Counted from the first letter of the stretch, positions 1 through 10,952 are shown. The stretch: DNA of 64,000 bases from Neodontobutis hainanensis (GCA_024349245.1 JALDNG010002610.1:1-64000); one strand, 5' to 3'. Numbers and translations: made by a program. The notes: a model not told the origin generated them from the sequence alone.

Positions 1-931
1 GGGCTTCAGCTGGACCTGTGTCCTGGCTCCAAACCCTAACAGACCTGGCAGCCCACTCCTGATCCTGCGCAGGATCCCTCCACCTGAGGCTAAGGTCTCT
101 GACACCCTCTCCTCCTCTTCAAGCTCCTGCTCTTCCTCTTCCTCTGGTTCTGACTCTAGTTCCTCCTCTCGCTCCTCCTCCCCTTTTACCCCTCTGTATC
201 CCCCTCGCCCCACTCGACCCCTAAGTCTCAAAATAGGATCCTCACCCTTAGCTGCAGCTCCTCCTCCCCTGCTCTTCTCCCTCCTGCTCCCTCCTTGCTC
301 CACTTTCTTTATCTGCCTTCTGCTCAGAGTCCTAACTTGAGCTCTAACTCCTCCCTCACCCCCTGCCAGCTCTCCTCCCCTGCTCCTCCCCTCTCTGCCT
401 CACCCCTGCCGTCTCTCCTCCCCTGCTCCTCCCCTCTCCGCCCTCACCCCCTGCCATCTCTCCTCCCCTGCTCCTCCCCTCTCTGCCCTCACCCCCTGCC
501 GTCTCCTCCCCTGCTCCTCCCCTCTCCACCCTCACCCCCTGCCATCTCTCCTCCCCTGCTCCTCCCCTCTCACCCCTCACCCCCTGCCATCTCTCCTCCC
601 CTGCTCCTCCCCTCTCTGCCCTCACCCCTCTGCCGTCTCTCCTCCCCTGCTCCTCCTCTCTCATCCCTCACCCCTGCCGTCTCTCCTCACCCCTGCCGTC
701 TCTCCTCCTCCTGCTAAGGCCCCTAAGCTTAGCGCTCACTCTAGCTCAGGCTCAGGCTCAGGCTCTGATTCTGACTCCAGCTCTGGATCTAGCTCCTCCT
801 CCCACTCCTCCCCCTCTCTCCCCCCTCACTCCTCTGGTCTCTCTAGGTCTTCTAAAAGGAGCCGTAAGCGTGGCTCCAGCTCCTTATCCTCTTCTCCTCC
901 TGCTAAGGTCTCTAAGCTGAGCTTTAACTAG
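1..931 (+). CDS. Ser/Pro-rich 3'-terminal part of an exon, unknown gene (partial)
   Basis: The window opens inside this exon. One frame ends at a TAG at 929-931. Its last 70 or so codons encode runs of Ser and Gly-Ser, then a basic patch (SSKRSRKRGSSS), and finish with PPAKVSKLSFN. Upstream the same exon is filled by a proline-, leucine- and serine-coding minisatellite whose unit length varies, so the frame is not kept constant through the array. I do not recognise the protein. The Ser-rich, Arg/Lys-containing tail looks like a disordered nuclear type of sequence, which is only an impression. A second copy of the region lies at 9,415-10,953. The 5' end is outside the window, and coding status is uncertain because long GC-skewed repeats readily create open frames. 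Confidence 0.3.
356..712 (+). repeat. Pyrimidine-rich minisatellite, array A
   Basis: Tandem units of roughly 45-60 bp, each built from CTCCTCCCCTGCTCCTCCC, a short C/T run, and a CCCTCACCCC-CTGCC block. The + strand is almost pure pyrimidine. About seven units are visible. The paralogous array at 9,770-10,590 has about twice as many. Confidence 0.9.
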
Positions 932-1654
932 CCTCCCCTCCTGCCCCTCCTCTCCCTCTCTCTCCTCCTTCTGCTGATTACTCTCTTTAAGATCTGATGC
1001 CCTGTTTCTTTCTTTTGAGGTTTGTGTCACTGACAATCTGGGTTAAGTATCAATTTTTTTATCAAGTTTTGTTACATTTTAAAATAAGTTGTGTTAATGA
1101 GTGTTGTCTGGTGGTGGTTTTGTGGTGTATTTTTGGTGGTTTGGTGGTGGTTTTATGGTGTGAAAAATCTGAAAAATATTGAATGTGTTAGTAGTTTAAG
1201 TTTGATTTTGCTGATTTGTCAAAAAAAAAAAAAAGGACAAAAAAAAGTTTGTTTTATAGTGGTGTTAAGTTACATGTCGTTTGTTTTGTGCCAAATGCAA
1301 AGGTAAGTATCTTGTTGAGATAGATGTTAAGTGTTTTACCCATGAAAGGTGTACAACATTTTAACACATTAACATTTTAGACTTTAGTATCTTTGACTTC
1401 ACTCAGTTGATAATGAGAGCCTAAAACATGTTTCTTTTGAGATATTTGCTCAATGTTTTAGATTAGATTAACACTTTCTGGATCTAGATATATTTATATA
1501 AACACAAATATTAAAAAATAAAAGCAACACATTAAAAGGAAATGCCGTTCCCAAATAAGTGAGCCTGTAAAAGGTGAGTGTTCATTACCTACGCTTGATT
1601 AACTTTTCTTCACAGATTCACATGCCATTTTTTTTTCTTTTGATTTTTACAAAG

Positions 1655-2900
1655 GTGACCGACAGTAAAGACACAGCAGTGAATATTGTCCAAGAGCTTG
1701 TGAATCGACGAGAGAAGAGTAAACGCAAAGAAAGGAAATAACGTAAAGAATTGAAGCACATAGAGAAACATGAAAGAGAGGAAAGAAAGCTCAGAGAAAA
1801 GTGGATGCAATGTTAGTATTAATCAGGTTTATGAACACACATTTGAAGGAAGCAGGTCGGTCTAAGTCAAGTGTAATAAATGAATTTATGTCTTTTCTCT
1901 TACAGTGAAGAAAGTGGTGTTCGATGGAGCGGAGGAGGGGCAGGACTGGCCAGATTCACACTTTAAGGTAAATTATTATTGCAGACTCAGAGAATACACC
2001 AAGCAGCACAAGGTTTTATTCTTTAAACACAATAGAAGAGGACTGTCTCCAGTACAAGAGAGAGTTGAGGCAACATTTTTACTGCCTTCATGTCTCCATC
2101 TGATGCTGTCATGAAGAATGGTGCATTTCTTTATTCTACTCTCACCATTTCTTCTAGAGATTAAAATGGAAGACATATTGTTGTCATAAAGAAAATGGAA
2201 TTAAGCAAAAGTGTAAGGCACAGTAATAACGCCACATGAAGAAGAATATAAGAGATGAAATGCAAAGTAAAGGGGATAAGAAAGAAGAAACAAAACAAAA
2301 ACTGTTTTCTTATATATTTAAATGTTTTAAATATTTATGTAAACTCAAATGTTCAGATATATTCTCCTCAGACTAAACTCACTGGCCTCATTGGTTTTTA
2401 TGCTTTTAGGAGATGATGCAGATGATAGTAAAAGCTAAACATCACAAGATTTATTTCAAATGTGTATCTATTTAATACATGTGATACATGTCTAGATAAA
2501 TTTCCACTGCATTTGTTTCATTACTGTCTCTGTTTTACAGGTGAAAATAGGAGCCATGCTGTAGATAAGGTGAAGAAAAGCAGGGAACAATAAAAGGAGA
2601 AAAGAAAAATGAAGATGATGAGCAAAAAGAAATCAAACCAAAGATATGTACGTATTCATGTTGTTTATAATTCAAAACTTTGTAAGTTATACAGTTGTTC
2701 GTTCATTCATTTTCTACCGCTTAGTCCCGTCTAGGGTCGCGGTGTAATTTATATAGTTATTCATAATTTCTTCTCAAATCCAGAAAGACATCTGTGGAGA
2801 GATGACCTACACAACAAAACACTCTGAAGGCTACAGCATCATTGTGGAGACAAACCTGTCCTGGACTCTTCTCAAACAATGGATCACAGCCTCAGACTCC
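1655..2900 (+). CDS. Short Lys/Glu-rich exons of an unrecognised gene, partly broken
   Basis: Four exon-like blocks lie between good splice sites: 1,655-1,811 (after TTTTTACAAAG), 1,906-1,967 (after TCTCTTACAG, before GTAAAT), 2,541-2,647 (after GTTTTACAG, before GTACGT) and 2,784 onward (after TCAAATCCAG). Block 1 reads as a charged coiled-coil-like stretch (VNIVQELVNRREKSKRKERK) but meets an in-frame TAA before the block ends. Block 2 encodes KKVVFDGAEEGQDWPDSHFK. Block 3 is very Lys-rich and also contains a stop. They lie downstream of the Ser/Pro-rich exon on the same strand and may belong to the same gene. I do not recognise a family. The in-frame stops suggest a decaying gene or base errors. 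Confidence 0.3.
2698..2750. repeat. 3'-tail fragment of the tRNA-headed dispersed repeat
   Basis: TTCATTCATTTTCTACCGCT followed by a GTCTAGGGTCGCGG-like stretch matches the tail of the longer repeat copies at 37,055-37,452 and 55,381-55,785. Confidence 0.6.
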
Positions 2901-3479
2901 AAAAGAAGAACATGCTCTCTTCAGTGAGACACGCTAAAGCAGGACAAGAACATCAGGCCCCACAAAGGAAAAGAGACCGTCAATAACTTAAACTTTAATA
3001 ACTCAATAAGCCTCGTTTTATCATGGAAATAAAATGAGTGGGTAAAATAGTTGGCTTGTTTATGTCTGTTTGATTTTTAGTCAAACACTATGAGGAGACT
3101 ATGGTTATCTTACATTGATAATGACTTTTTGGCTGAGCATACTCCAGGAATCAGCACTGTTATCAGATTTTGCTTATCCACTCCAGCCTTTAAGTTATTT
3201 TACTGATTGAGTTTTATAAACATTAAATACAAGAAATAGACCTTTTTTTTCCCTGTTAAAATAACTTATCAAATCTGATAAGAACAATATGCTTTCATTT
3301 AGAAAATGATATGTAATGTTACAAAATGATGGTACGTTTCTACAGTTTCATCGAGTCCTCCAACATATGGGACATTGCAGCCGCTGATAGGGACAGAGAG
3401 AGACGCTCTGAAGAGAGGGGGATCGGCTGCATGTACATTGCCAGTTTTGCGACATAAAGTCTTTCCCTTAAATATTCAG

Positions 3480-4335
3480 TCGATCAGTGCTGGCACTTAG
3501 GTAACCACTCCTGGAGCATGACTTCATGGAGCCACTGGCTGTTGGAAGGGGCTGTTGTTGACTTCCAATGTAGGAGGAGATGACGTCTGGCAATTAGGAG
3601 GTAAAAGCAAGAACCTCCATTTGTGCTGATGAATACTGTGTGTATTCCTCAGGAAGGCCAAAGACGGCCACATGTGGAGAAACACAGGCTGTGACTGAGA
3701 GAACCTTAGACATTGTGTCAAAATAACTCCAAAACTGCCAAAAATTTGGGAAAGTGCTTTCTTAACTGGAACCATGTCTTATACGTGTTGATAACAACTG
3801 GGTTACAGGTAAGGCCAGAGGGACTGACTGTGACTGAATCAGTCAGTAAAGCAAGTAAAGAGGATGATGGACATGACTGTGCTTCCAATTGACACCAGAC
3901 TTTGATAATGTAATTCTATTAATCCTGCCATTCCACAAAAAATGAGAACTGGTCTTGTCTATGGACTTAAAAAAGCTTTTTGCTAAAAAAAAATAGGGAG
4001 ACATTGATATAAAAACAAATATTTCGGAAGGACATTCATCCTAATCACATTAATTCACCCTATCAGAGGGAGAGGGAGAGCACTCCATCTCTGAAAATCA
4101 GCCTTTACCCCAGTGAGGAGGGTAGAAACATTTGCAGAGTAGAGGGACTTAAAAGTCCTGTCTACATTAAACCCCAAATACCGAAACCCAGAAGGGCTTA
4201 GTTTAAAAGGAATGTCAGATTAAGAGAGCTATGTTGCTAGTTTATTGACAGGGAAGCAATCACTTTTTGATACGTTAATCCTGTAACCTGAGAACAGGCC
4301 AAATCTGCGAAAGAAAGACACAATAGCGAGACATG
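3480..4335 (-). mobile_element. L1-type LINE ORF2 remnant, antisense
   Basis: Read on the minus strand with frameshifts, 4,335 down to about 3,900 gives the segment after the reverse-transcriptase palm: KINV.KSDCFPVN, then a GFRYLGF-like block, then LLTGVKADFQRWSALPL and a RINVIRMNVLP-type stretch. These are characteristic of L1/Tx1-group ORF2 proteins. The match continues more weakly to about 3,480 (a WFQLRKHFP-like block). The reading frame is broken many times and no 3' tail is visible, so this is an old fragment. Confidence 0.6.
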
Positions 4336-4342
4336 AATCTAG

Positions 4343-4987
4343 TGTCAGATCCACTCCGTCTCTCTCAGGGATCCGCTCCACTTTCCTTCTCTCTCCTTCA
4401 TCTCATCACTGCCACCTGTCCCAAGCACCTGCAGCTTATTACCATCAGTGAGGTATTTAAACCTCTCCTGTCCACCTCTTCCCTGCAGATCGTTTAGCAT
4501 ACTTTGTTTGAATGGCTCCAGCCCTCGCTCCAGCCCTCGCTCCAGCTCGCCTCCAGCCCTCGCTCCAGCCTCGCTCCAGCTCGCTCCAGCCTCGCTCCAG
4601 CCCTCGCTCCAGCCCTCGCTCCAGCCCTCGCTCCAGCCTCGCTCCAGCCTCGCTCCAGCCCTCAGGTTTGGACTCCAGTTATCAGTCCAGTTCCTCGACT
4701 TGGTCCCAGTCACCGGCTCGGCTCCAGGCTTCGACGCAGCTCACGGCTCACTCCAACTCTTAACCCAGCTCTCAGCTTGGCCTCAGTCACCAGCTCGGCA
4801 CCAGATCACGGTCCAGCTCCTCGGCTTGGTTCCAGTTCACAACTTCTATTCAGCCATCAGCACAGTTCCTCAGCACGGACTACAGTCTCAGATCCCCATC
4901 CAGCTTCCTGTCACTCTCTGTACTTTAATAAAGAATCACTTACCTTCACTGTCTTGTGCGTATTTGAGTCCTCAGTCCCACATTACA
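4343..4987 (+). mobile_element. Probable LTR of a Ty3/gypsy-type element, with internal minisatellite
   Basis: It starts TGTCAG and ends ATTACA, giving TG...CA termini. Inside are a TATA-like GGTATTTAAACC at about 4,451-4,462 and AATAAA at about 4,926. The 3' portion (GTGCGTATTTGAGTCC) resembles the R-U5 end of the sushi-type LTR at 25,658-26,079. It is followed by a GATCTGGCCAAGATG leader, positioned like the gag start after that second LTR. No matching partner LTR was found in the window, so it may be a solo or orphan LTR. Confidence 0.5.
4513..4666 (+). repeat. 12-13-bp minisatellite (CTCGCTCCAGCC)n within the LTR
   Basis: About a dozen tandem units of CTCGCTCCAGCC(C) and shorter variants alternate at 9, 12 and 13 bp. 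Because 12-bp units keep the frame, the stretch produces long open frames rich in Ala-Pro, Arg-Ser or Leu-Gln on the + strand and Glu-Arg/Trp-Ser on the minus strand. These frames are probably not genes. Confidence 0.9.
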
Positions 4988-5608
4988 GAACGATCTGGCC
5001 AAGATGCACTCAGCCAAAGCAGAGAAAGTAATAAATCAAGGAGACACTTACTTGTGACAACTCCAAGGGAATACACACCTGTTGCATTTGCATACTCACC
5101 TGAAGAAGAGACTCGAGATTCCCCCACCTCTCCTCACCTGCCGCGGCGTAAAGAGGCCCCAGAGGACGGAGCGGATGGAACTGACCACCCACCTACACCT
5201 ACCAAGCCTGAGGAAGAGGAACCTGATGACAACCCAGAACCTGACCAAGGGCAGAGACTAGAGACTCTCCATTTAGAGCACACGGAAGCTATAAGGTCTA
5301 CACGTGATAAAAAGCCTCGTCAGGTATTCACATATGAGTCATTAGGTGAGCCTTCAGTTCGCCCACAGACAACAGTTAACTTGATGAATGAACACTTCAT
5401 GCACAACCAAAACACATATCCACTAATGACCTATATGCCGCCTCTCTACATGCCATACTCACCTGATACATATAGTTTACCAGTCACATACTTACCTTAT
5501 GCTTACCATACGCTTGTAAGTCCAACTCTATACATGTCACCTATGGTGGTTGGTTTATCGACTGTTATTGATTTAAAAACTATGGAGGAGTGGACTGGGG
5601 AAAAGTAG
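4988..5608 (+). pseudogene. C-terminal tail of an LTR-retrotransposon polyprotein
   Basis: The open frame ends at TAG 5,606-5,608. Its second half is acidic and proline-rich (PTPTKPEEEEPDDNPEPD), then gives RSTRDKKPRQVFTYESLGEP. A basic RRSTR-type patch followed by an aromatic 'F-T-Y-x-x-L-G-x-P' block is typical of the extreme C-terminus of fish gypsy-like pol proteins. The last 60 residues are Tyr/Pro/Met-rich. The frame runs open from inside the preceding LTR only because of the minisatellite, so the long upstream part should not be taken as one protein. No RT or integrase core is present. Confidence 0.45.
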
Positions 5609-5639
5609 TTTTGATTTATGTCAAAAGCCATCTTTTATT

Positions 5640-6025
5640 TTGTCGGGAGTGTGTGACACACAGCAATGTGTGGTCAGTCACATTCTTTTAATTTCATTAA
5701 TTTGTGGTTTCATCGTTGATGTACATTCAATGTGAAAATGTGATGCGGCGCAGTACCATTTTCTGCCACAAGGTGGCAGCGCCCTTGTGAGACGGCATGT
5801 GCTCTTCTGGCGCTGCTCTGTCAGACCGGCAGATGCAGCCAAAGAAGAACAAGAACTGATCATTTGTTCTTTTTTTACAGCCCCGTACTTTTAAACTTGT
5901 AGTGGGTCCACCGGCCAATACCTGCTACATCTACTCATAACTAAGATAGTTTTATCATTAGGAAGATGTTGTTGAACACCTGTTACTATACTTCTGTGTT
6001 CATTAAACTTCTCTGAATAACACTT
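5640..6025 (+). mobile_element. Possible 3' LTR of the element ending at 5,608
   Basis: It follows a purine-rich GGGGAAAAG tract just before the pol stop and begins with TGTGACACACAGCAATG. It contains GCGGCGCAG and CCACAAGGTGGCAGCGCCC, then an ATTAAA polyadenylation-like signal near 6,003. This order is what a 3' LTR would show, but no 5' partner is visible and the borders are not certain. Confidence 0.35.
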
Positions 6026-6029
6026 TTAT

Positions 6030-7080
6030 CTGTTTTTATTATACTTTATTGTAAATACAGATGAAGGGAACATAATTTACAACAAGAAGACTGTTTTGAA
6101 ATAAAACCACTTGTTCAACCCAAAACCAAAATTGTGAATCTATCCAGAGACACCTGACTGTTGGATATTTGCACTCTTAGGGTTTTAAAACTTTAGCCAG
6201 GTAACAAGGTTAAGACACAAGACAGAATAATAGAACATAGTCTGTTTCAACACTTTACACCATGGCCATGTTATTATTAATTCATAAATGCTTGATATAA
6301 AGCACCCGTTAAAAACACAGTGGCGAACGTGCTGACGTAAGCACGTAGGCTACAGGTGCTGGTTGCTAAGTTCATCTGTTCGAGCGAAAAAGCGTCATTG
6401 CAAATTTGCAAACTTTTGGCTGTGAGAAAATAACGCACATTTTGAGTTTTACTCGACGATTTCTTCGAAAAAGAGACTTCAACTCCGGACTTTTTCCACT
6501 TAGACATCTGCTGAGCACCCACTGACCAGGACTACAAGACCGTTTTGAGAAAAAAGGTAAGACTTAATAATTTTACATTTTCACGTTATTTTCAATGGGC
6601 TTTATTATTACTACTACACGGCCCAACATAGCGACCAATACTTTTCAGCAAAATGAGTATTTATCAGAATTACGGTATGTTTTATAGTAAATTTACTAGA
6701 AAATGTGTCGCTTTTTATCTGCTCAACGATTAGTTAGGCTATTTGCTAGGACTACAATACAGAATTACCAATTTAAAAGCAACACTGGTGATGATTAAAA
6801 TAGTTGATTTGTTTGGTAAATAATTGACATGTACAAGTAAAGACCACTGTGCTTCGACCAAAAGGTTATGTTTAGACCTACACTGTTTGTATTTGAGCTT
6901 TTAATGTAATTGGGTATATTCATAAAGTCTTATACACTTGGACATAGTTTCTGTTCTTTATTGAAATTAAAACGGTAACAAAATAATACATTGTTTAGGC
7001 TAGCCCATCTGTCCAGGCGTGGAAAGCAATAATAAGTGAAAGTCAAACTTTAATTCCAAAGCATTTTTAAATCAGATCCA
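6030..7080. other. AT-rich stretch with no supported gene
   Basis: Only short unrelated frames were seen. At 6,300-6,555 a less AT-rich block runs into AAAAAAGGTAAGACTT, which could be the donor of a first exon. There is no protein support for it. Confidence 0.4.
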
Positions 7081-7161
7081 TCTCGTGACTTCTCAGCTAT
7101 CGAGTATTCCAAGACCACAGAGAGTCTGGCCTCTGTTCCACCTTCAGATCCTGTTTCCCCG

Positions 7162-7930
7162 GTGGTTCAACCGATCCCGGTCCAGGAGCCTCGGGTCGGG
7201 ATTCCAGAACGTTACTCCGGAGAGGCAGGTAGTTGTAATCCCTTTCTGGTCAACTGTTCAATCCTGTTTGCTCTGCAACCCAACACATTCGCCACAGAGA
7301 GAGCCAAGGTGGCATTTGTCATTAATCACCTGACGGGGCGCGCACATCTCTGGGGAACCGCAGAGTGGGAGAGAGGTACCCCGGCCTGCTCTAGTTTCCA
7401 GTCCTTATCGACTGAACTCCGGAAGGTGTTTGACGCTGAGGATCAGGAGGGCGCGGCGGCCAGTGATCTTTTTCAACTAAAACAGAGATCCCTTCAGTGG
7501 CAGATTATTCCATTGAGTTTCGGATGCTTGTTCGGCAGAGTGGATTTAACGCTCCTGCACAGCATCAGGCTTTCCTTCTCAGGTTGGCTGAGCACATGAA
7601 AGATGAGCTTGCCTCTTGGGAGCTTCCAGTAGACTTGGATGATTTAATCTGTATGTCAATCCGGGTTGATCAGCGAGTTCGAGCTCGTCTGAGGAGTGGG
7701 CTACCCGAGTCCTCTTTGCCTTCCTCTTGATGCCCAGCTACCACAGTTCTCTGTATCCACAACAGATTCCAGTTCCACAACAGATTCCAGTGAACCCATG
7801 CAAACTGGCCGCTCTCATCTCACTGCTGAGGAGAGGCTACGGCCGAAGGAGGAACTTTTGTATATATTGTGGGGTTTCGGGCCATGTTGCATTGGTCTGT
7901 CTGTTAAAAGGACAGGCTCAGCAGTAGCTG
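7162..7930 (+). pseudogene. gag-like capsid and CCHC knuckle of element A
   Basis: The conserved sushi-family block is visible as ERYSGEAGSCNPFLVNCS, then LQPNTFATERAKVAFVI and LTGRAHLWGTAEWE, followed by a shift of frame. A knuckle CIYCGVSGHVALVC (C-x2-C-x4-H-x4-C) lies near 7,862-7,903. In an intact element this protein builds the particle and binds RNA. Here at least two frameshifts separate capsid from knuckle, so it cannot be made as one product. Known relatives of this gag family have been domesticated in mammals (Mart/RTL), but nothing here suggests domestication. Confidence 0.75.
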
Positions 7931-8029
7931 GAGGAGTACTGTTGAGTCTTACAGAGGGGGTCTCTCCATATATCGCCCGCTTGTCCATGTCCAGCTGCTG
8001 CTTCCTGGGGGCCACAGACTTTAACTACG

Positions 8030-9073
8030 TTCATTGACTCTGGGGCAGAGCAGTTTTATGGAGACTTTGGCTCTTCAGTTGGGGTTGTCACGAGTTCCCT
8101 ACTCAAACCGGTTCCTGCACGGGCTCTGGATGGACACCTCCTGGGTACCGTGACCCACCGGACCAGTCCCGTGACCCTATTAATCTCTGGGAACCATCAA
8201 GAAACGCCGGATTTTTCCTAATTCAGTCTTCGGAGATTCCATTAATTTTGGGCTACCCTGGTTGCGACGCCATAATCCTCACATTGATTGGGACACTGGG
8301 GCAATACTGGGGTGGAGTCACTCTTGTCACTCCGCTTGACTTCAGTCAGCGGGATTACCCAACCCGCTACCTGGTACACCTGTATCCTCTCTGCCGCCAA
8401 CGCTCCCAGGAGAACCAGGTATATAAGGAGGTCTTTAATAAGGCCAAAGCCACAGCCTTACCCCCGCATCGGCCATATGACTGTGCTATTGACTTGCTTC
8501 CTGGCCTCCTAGAGGCCGATTATATTCATTATCCGCTCCTGAAAGAGAGGCCATGGACCTTCTTCATCACCAGCGGGGGCGGGTTTTTTCTTTGTGGGGA
8601 AGAAAGACGAGACTCTCCGACCTTGCGTTGATTACCGTGGACTTAATGAGATCACTGTAAAGAATAGGTATCCGCTTCCTTCTGACCTCCACCTTTGAAC
8701 TGCTGGAGGGGGCAACAGTGTTTTCCAAATTGGATCTTCGCAACGCATACCACCTGGGTCGTATCCGAGAGGGGGACGAATGGAAGACAGCATTTAACAC
8801 CTCGTCAGGTCATTATGAATATCTGGTGATGCCTTTTGGACTGACTAATGCTCCGCCGCTTTTCCAGAACCTGGTTAATGATGTGTTGCGGAACATGCTC
8901 GACCGGTTCGTATTTGTGTACCTGGATGATATCCTTATCTTTCAAGAATCACAAGGAGCATGTTTATCATGTCCAGTCAGTTCTTCAACGCCTGCTGGAG
9001 AATTTACTTTTCTCAAGGCTGAAAATGTGAATTTCATGTACCCAGCGCCTCTTTCCTGGGTTACATTGTCGCC
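8030..9073 (+). pseudogene. pol part 1 of element A: protease start and reverse transcriptase
   Basis: IDSGAE marks the protease active-site region. After a frame break, the RT shows [11 protein letters not shown] (fingers/palm), [22 protein letters not shown] and VYLDDILIF with the catalytic Asp pair at about 8,925-8,930. The normal DLRSAYN-like and MPFGLTNAP motifs identify a Ty3/gypsy polymerase. A frameshift follows YLDD, and the reading breaks at 9,073, exactly where the foreign 1.88-kb block enters. Confidence 0.8.
9044..9073 (+). repeat. 30-bp target duplication, left copy
   Basis: AGCGCCTCTTTCCTGGGTTA plus the next 10 bases is repeated exactly at 10,953-10,982. In the uninterrupted pol the sequence should occur once, just before the CAGGGTAAAATTCAGATGG stretch. 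Confidence 0.9.
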
Positions 9074-9254
9074 ATAAAGAATTCACATGATTGACTTAAA
9101 CCAGTGACACTAGTTTAACACTTTGACAAAGACATAAAAAGGATATTTATGGAGCATTACACCAATATGTGTCGATTTGAGAATAATAATTGTGTAATTA
9201 TGACATGCAGCAGTATTTTAACTGAATTTTATCTCTTCTTAGATCTTCACAAAA

Positions 9255-10818
9255 TGGCCCAGCGCGTCTCCTGGACGACGAAGCCCGGGTGTCCTGATGT
9301 GCTCCTCCTGCGCAGGCTGCTCACACACTCCACACCCACTGTTGCATCTACACCTGCCTCCTCCACAAGGCCCTCTAACACTGCCTTAATGTCTGTCTCT
9401 CCACAGGAGACACAGGGCTTCAGCTGGACCTGTGTCCTGGCTCCAAACCCTAACAGACCTGGCAGCCCACTCCTGATCCTGCGCAGGATCCTCCACCTGA
9501 GGCTAAGGTCTCTGACACCCTCTCCTCCTCTTCAAGCTCCTGCTCTTCCTCTTCCTCTGGTTCTGACTCTAGTTCCTCCTCTCGCTCCTCCTCCCCTTTA
9601 CCCCTCTGTATCCCCTCGCCCCACTCGACCCCTAAGTCTCAAAATAGGATCCTCACCCTTAGCTGCAGCTCCTCCTCCCCTGCTCTTCTCCCTCCTGCTC
9701 CCTCCTTGCTCCACTTTCTTTTATCTGCCTTCTGCTCAGAGTCCTAACTTGAGCTCTAACTCCTCGACCTGCAGCTCTCCTCCCCTGCTCCTCCCTCTCC
9801 ACCCTCACCCCTGCCGTCTCTCCTCCCCTGCTCCTCCCTCTCCACCCTCACCCCTGCCATCTCCCTCCCCTGCTACTCCTCTCTCATCCCTCACCCCTGC
9901 CATCTCCTCCCCCTCCTCCCTCTCCGCCCTCACCCCTGCCGCCTCTCCTCCCTCTGCTCCTCCCCTCTTCCCTCACCCCTCTGCCATCTCTTCTCCCCTG
10001 CTCCTCTCTCTCCGCCCTCACCCCTGCCGCCTCCCCTCCCCTGCTCCTCCCCTCTCCACCCTCACCCCTGCCGCTCTCCTCCCCTGCTCCTCCCTCTCCG
10101 CCCTCACCCCTGCCGCCTCCCCTCCCCTGCTCCTCCTCTCCGCCCTCACCCCTGCCGTCTCTCCTCCCCTGCTCCTCCTCTCCACCCTCACCCCTGCCGT
10201 CTCTCCTCCCCTGCTCCTCCCCTCTCCACCCTCACCCCTGCCGTCTCTCCTCCCCTGCTCCTCCCCTCTCCACCCTCACCCCTGCCGTCTCTCCTCCCCT
10301 GCTCCTCCTCTCCACCCTCACCCCTGCCATCTGTCCTCCCCTGCTCCTCCCTCTCCGCCTCACCCCTGCCGTCTCCCTCCCCTGCTCCTCCTCTCCACCC
10401 TCACCCCTGCCATCTCTCCTCCCCTGCTCCTCCCCTCTCTGCCCTCACCCCTGCCATCTCTCCTCCCCTGCTCCTCCCTCTCCGCCCTCACCCCTCTGCC
10501 GTCTCTCCTCCCCTGCTCCTCCTCTCATCCCTCACCCCTGCCGTCTCTCCTCACCTCCCTGCCGTCTCTCCTCACCCCCCTGCCGTCTCTCCTCCTCCTG
10601 CTAAGGCCCCTAAGCTTAGCGCTCACTCTAGCTCAGGCTCAGGCTCAGGCTCTGATTCTGACTCCAGCTCTGGATCTAGCTCCTCCTCCCACTCCTCCCC
10701 CTCTCTCCCCCCTCACTCCTCTGGTCTCTCTAGGTCTTCTAAAAGGAGCCGTAAGCGTGGCTCCAGCTCCTTATCCTCTTCTCCTCCTGCTAAGGTCTCT
10801 AAGCTGAGCTTTAACTAG
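9255..10818 (+). CDS. Copied Ser/Pro-rich exon with start-like ATG (doubtful coding)
   Basis: After the TTCTTAG acceptor-like site, ATG at 9,254-9,256 in a good context (ACAAAATGG) opens a frame beginning MAQRVSWTTKPGCPDVLLLR. It runs through the minisatellite as a Leu/Ser/Pro-repeat protein of about 520 residues from this ATG. A different frame in the last 200 bp carries the Ser-rich SSKRSRKRGSSS tail seen at 700-931, so at least one frame change separates the start from that tail. Length alone is not evidence here, since the repeat lacks stops in several frames. Confidence 0.25.
9770..10590 (+). repeat. Pyrimidine-rich minisatellite, array B (expanded)
   Basis: The unit is the same as in 356-712 but with roughly twice the length (about 820 bp). 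Units are mostly 41-47 bp with C-run and TCC/TCTCC variation. Most of the 473-bp size difference between the two copies of the segment is here. Confidence 0.9.
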
Positions 10819-10952
10819 CCTCCCCTCCTGCCCCTCCTCTCCCCTCTCTCTCCTCCTTCTGCTGATTACTCTCTTTAAGATCTGATGCCCTGTTTCTTTC
10901 TTTTGAGGTTTGTGTCACTGACAATCTGGGTTAAGTATCAATTTTTTTATCA

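Larger units (their letters stand above)
1..1066 (+). repeat. Direct-repeat copy A (matches 9,415-10,953)
   Basis: Position 1 onward (gggcttcagctggacctgtg) recurs at 9,415. The two run in parallel, apart from minisatellite copy number and small indels, until ATCAAG at 1,061-1,066 and 10,948-10,953. After that copy A continues into unique sequence, while copy B returns to gypsy pol. This copy therefore looks like the donor locus and the other like the insertion. Confidence 0.9.
9074..10952 (+). other. 1.88-kb copied genomic segment inserted in gypsy pol
   Basis: Unrelated to the element, this block ends with a near copy of positions 1-1066 (from 9,415). It adds 340 bp that would lie upstream of the window start in the donor. 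That upstream part contains an intron-like end TCTCTTCTTAG at about 9,230-9,240, followed by ACAAAATGGCCCAGCG. It is therefore a copy of genomic DNA with intron sequence and not a spliced retrocopy, and it has no poly(A) tail. Flanks are the 30-bp repeats at 9,044-9,073 and 10,953-10,982. Confidence 0.85.

Noticed and set aside
356..664. Minus-strand Gly/Glu/Arg-rich frame
   Set aside because: Antisense reading of the same minisatellite, with no start context or splice support.
4448..5608. 386-codon open frame as one gene
   Set aside because: Its first third is the LTR minisatellite, whose 12-bp unit keeps frames open on both strands; only the C-terminal part resembles a retroelement pol tail.
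9149..10807. 552-codon Leu/Ser/Pro protein as a functional gene
   Set aside because: The frame is carried by the pyrimidine minisatellite, and the Ser-rich tail conserved between copies is in a different frame.
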